Assembly: GCA_046726435.1 (NCBI GenBank)
Contig: JBKPAM010000044.1
Coordinates: forward strand, 1-7,882
Reading direction: 5' to 3'
Source: AC-32 sp046726435
GTDB taxonomy: Bacteria > Actinomycetota > Thermoleophilia > Gaiellales > Gaiellaceae
Length of the DNA: 7,882 nt
Shown: piece by piece, positions 6,276 to 7,882 of the stretch
Layout: the number at the start of each line of letters is the position of its first letter
Numbering within the stretch: position 1 is the stretch's first letter
The notes under the pieces: model-generated
The model's database searches: none
What the model saw: only the letters and a program-made list of their open reading frames with translations
What the model was told of the DNA's origin: nothing
Program-made: the position numbers and the translations under genes

Positions 6276-6999
6276 GGGGTTTTGCGAACTCGACGGCAAG
6301 ACCGCTCTGGTCACCGGCGGCTCGCGGGGGATCGGCCGGGCGGTTGCGCTCGAACTGGCGCGCGCGGGCGCGGAGGTCGTGTTCAGCTACCGCTCCGGCG
6401 GCGAGGAAGCGGAGGCCGTCGCGCAAGAGGGTGGCTGCAGGGCGCTGCAGGCCGACGTCTCCGACCCCGAGCAGGCCAAGCGGCTGGTCGAGGAGGCCGG
6501 CAACCTCGACATCCTCGTCAACAACGCGGGCGTGACACGCGACGGCCTGCTGGCGCGGATGCCGGACGACGACTGGCGTGAGGTCATCGAGACGAACCTC
6601 TCGTCGGTCTTCTACACCTGCCGTGCAGCCATCCGCGGGATGATGAAGAAGCGCGCCGGCTCGATCGTGAACGTCTCCAGCATCGTCGGAATCCACGGGA
6701 ACTGGGGCCAGACGAACTACGGCGCCTCGAAGGCCGGGATCATCGGCTTCACGAAGTCGCTCGCCCGCGAGCTCGGCAGCCGCAACGTCCGCGCCAACGT
6801 GATCGCGCCCGGTTACGTGAACACCCGGCTCACCGACGTGCTCCCAGAGGACGCACAGGAGGCGATGCTCGCCAACACGCCGCTCGGCAGGCTCGGCGAG
6901 CCTGAGGACATCGCGGGGGCGGTACGCTTCCTCTGCTCTGACGAGGCGGCCTTCATCACGGGCGAGGTGCTCCTCGTCGACGGCGGACTCGGAATGTGA
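6268..6999 (+). CDS. fabG: 3-oxoacyl-[acyl-carrier-protein] reductase FabG, non-canonical CTG start likely
   Basis: NADPH-dependent short-chain dehydrogenase that reduces 3-ketoacyl-ACP to (3R)-hydroxyacyl-ACP, feeding FabZ. From the CTG at 6268 it has 243 residues, normal for FabG. Visible motifs are the Rossmann TGGSRGIG at 16-23, NNAG at 85-88, Asn110, Ser138 (VSSIVG), Tyr151 and Lys155 (YGASK), plus the end TGEVLLVDGGLGM. Between the in-frame TAA at 6208 and the Rossmann motif there is no ATG, GTG or TTG. The first is GTG at 6379, which would delete the whole cofactor-binding motif. CTG at 6268 gives a leader MPEGFCELDGKTALVTGG, close to the usual FabG N-terminus, with a possible GGGAG upstream and an 8-nt overlap with fabD. 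CTG at 6220 is a longer alternative. A base error turning GTG into GGG at 6277 would also explain it, giving MFCELDGKT. Function is near certain, the exact start is not. Confidence 0.9.
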   Translation: MPEGFCELDGKTALVTGGSRGIGRAVALELARAGAEVVFSYRSGGEEAEAVAQEGGCRALQADVSDPEQAKRLVEEAGNLDILVNNAGVTRDGLLARMPDDDWREVIETNLSSVFYTCRAAIRGMMKKRAGSIVNVSSIVGIHGNWGQTNYGASKAGIIGFTKSLARELGSRNVRANVIAPGYVNTRLTDVLPEDAQEAMLANTPLGRLGEPEDIAGAVRFLCSDEAAFITGEVLLVDGGLGM

Positions 7000-7001
7000 G
7001 C

Positions 7002-7882
7002 ATGACTGACGGAAGCTTCAACGGACGGCGCAGGGTTGTGATCACCGGCCTAGGCGCCTTGACCCCGCTCGGTAACGACCCCGAGTCGACCTGGGCCGGC
7101 CTCGTGGCCGGGCGCTCCGGTGCGACCGAGATCACCCAGTTCGACTCGAGCGACTACGCCGTGCACTTCGCGTGCGAGGTGAAGGACTTCGACCCCACGG
7201 AGTTCATCGACCGCAAGCAGGCCCGCCGCATGGACCGCTTCGCGCACCTGATCGTCGCGGCTGCGCGCCAGGCGGAGGCGGACTCCGGCATCTCGATCGC
7301 GGACGAGCCCGACCGGATCGGCGCGGCGATCGCGACCGGCATCGGCGGCCTCAAGGCCTTCCAGGACTGCCACAGCGAACTGCTGGAGCGCGGCCCCGAC
7401 CGCGTGAACCCGTTCTCGATCCCGGAGATCATCCCCAACATGGGCGCCGCCTGGGTCTCGATGCAGCTCGGGACGCAGGGCCCGCTCAGCTCGCAGTGCA
7501 CGGCCTGCGCCGCCTCGAACATGGCGATCGGCGACGGCCTCGATGCGATTCGCCTCGGCCGCGCCGACGTGATGCTCTGCGGAGGGACGGAGGCCCCGAT
7601 CACGGAGGTCGGCATCGCCGGCTTCAGCGCGATGCGGGCGCTCTCACGGCGGAACGACGAGCCCGAGAAGGCGAGCCGGCCCTTCGACACAGGCCGCGAC
7701 GGCTTCGTGATGGGTGAGGCCGGCGCGGTCGTCGTGCTGGAGGAGCTCGAGCACGCGCGGGCGCGCGGAGCGAAGATCTACGCGGAGCTACTCGGCTACG
7801 GCCTCTCCTCCGACGCACAGCACATCACCGAGCCCGATCCCTCGGGTGAGAACCCGGCCCGGGCCATGACGATGGCGTTCCG
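7002..7882 (+). CDS. fabF: 3-oxoacyl-[acyl-carrier-protein] synthase II (FabF), C-terminus cut by window edge
   Basis: Elongating condensing enzyme that joins acyl-ACP and malonyl-ACP. The 293 visible codons are about 70% of the usual 410-420 residues. The N-terminus RRVVITGLGALTPLGND is typical of KAS II. NPFSIPEIIPNMGAAW is at 136-151 and the nucleophile Cys169 lies in CTACAASNMAIG. GGTEAPI at 194-200, the RPFDTGRDGFVMGEAGAVVVLEE stretch at 226-248 and SDAQHITEPDPSG at 270-282 follow. The two catalytic histidines of the C-terminal half lie beyond the right edge. The ATG lies 2 nt after the fabG stop, with a weak GGA about 8 nt upstream, so it is probably read on the same transcript. No acpP gene lies before it, unlike many fab clusters. 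FabF is preferred over FabB on sequence features, and the operon argues against a polyketide ketosynthase. Confidence 0.94.
   Translation, partial: MTDGSFNGRRRVVITGLGALTPLGNDPESTWAGLVAGRSGATEITQFDSSDYAVHFACEVKDFDPTEFIDRKQARRMDRFAHLIVAAARQAEADSGISIADEPDRIGAAIATGIGGLKAFQDCHSELLERGPDRVNPFSIPEIIPNMGAAWVSMQLGTQGPLSSQCTACAASNMAIGDGLDAIRLGRADVMLCGGTEAPITEVGIAGFSAMRALSRRNDEPEKASRPFDTGRDGFVMGEAGAVVVLEELEHARARGAKIYAELLGYGLSSDAQHITEPDPSGENPARAMTMAF

Noticed and set aside
6379..6999. A 206-residue FabG starting from GTG at 6379
   Set aside because: This start removes TGGSRGIG, which is needed for NADPH binding and is intact just upstream in the same frame. The CTG at 6268 is preferred.

Overview
The window is very GC-rich bacterial DNA, densely coding, with strong G/C third-position preference and mostly GTG start codons. 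It is chromosomal housekeeping sequence, and I see no mobile element, CRISPR array, tRNA or rRNA in it. GC content, GTG starts, apparently leaderless promoters and a secreted PGRP-type amidase with Ig-like repeats suggest Actinomycetota. A deep lineage such as Thermoleophilia is possible, because FabZ lies in the fatty-acid cluster, whereas mycobacteria use HadABC-type dehydratases. This placement is inference and unproven.

Layout. (1) Positions 1-1112, minus strand: the N-terminal 370 codons of a membrane-bound ClpP-class serine protease of the NfeD family, running off the left edge. (2) Positions 1113-1193: an 81-bp divergent intergenic region with an extended -10 for the protease gene. (3) Positions 1194-3254, plus strand: a secreted zinc N-acetylmuramoyl-L-alanine amidase (PGRP/amidase_2 fold) followed by FlgD-type Ig-like repeats. 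(4) Positions 3294-7882, plus strand: a tightly packed run of an ECF-type sigma factor, fabZ, fabH, fabD, fabG and fabF, the last cut by the right edge.

How the genes work together. FabD loads malonate onto ACP, FabH starts the chain from acyl-CoA and malonyl-ACP, and FabF elongates it. FabG then reduces the 3-ketoacyl-ACP and FabZ dehydrates the product. These are all the steps of type II fatty-acid synthesis except enoyl reduction. Neither acpP nor an enoyl reductase is inside the visible part. Sigma-fabZ, fabZ-fabH and fabH-fabD each overlap by 4 nt (GTGA, GTGA, ATGA), fabD-fabG overlap by 8 nt on the favoured start, and fabG-fabF are 2 nt apart. The six genes therefore look like one translationally coupled transcription unit headed by the sigma factor.

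The most notable points are: an ECF-type sigma factor as translationally coupled first gene of a FAS II operon; a fabG with no ATG, GTG or TTG start upstream of its cofactor-binding motif, so that CTG at 6268 is the likely start; lack of acpP between fabG and fabF; and two TANNNT -10 boxes each exactly 9 nt before a GTG start. I see no clearly new molecular system. Most of the window is ordinary lipid and envelope metabolism with an unusual regulatory arrangement.
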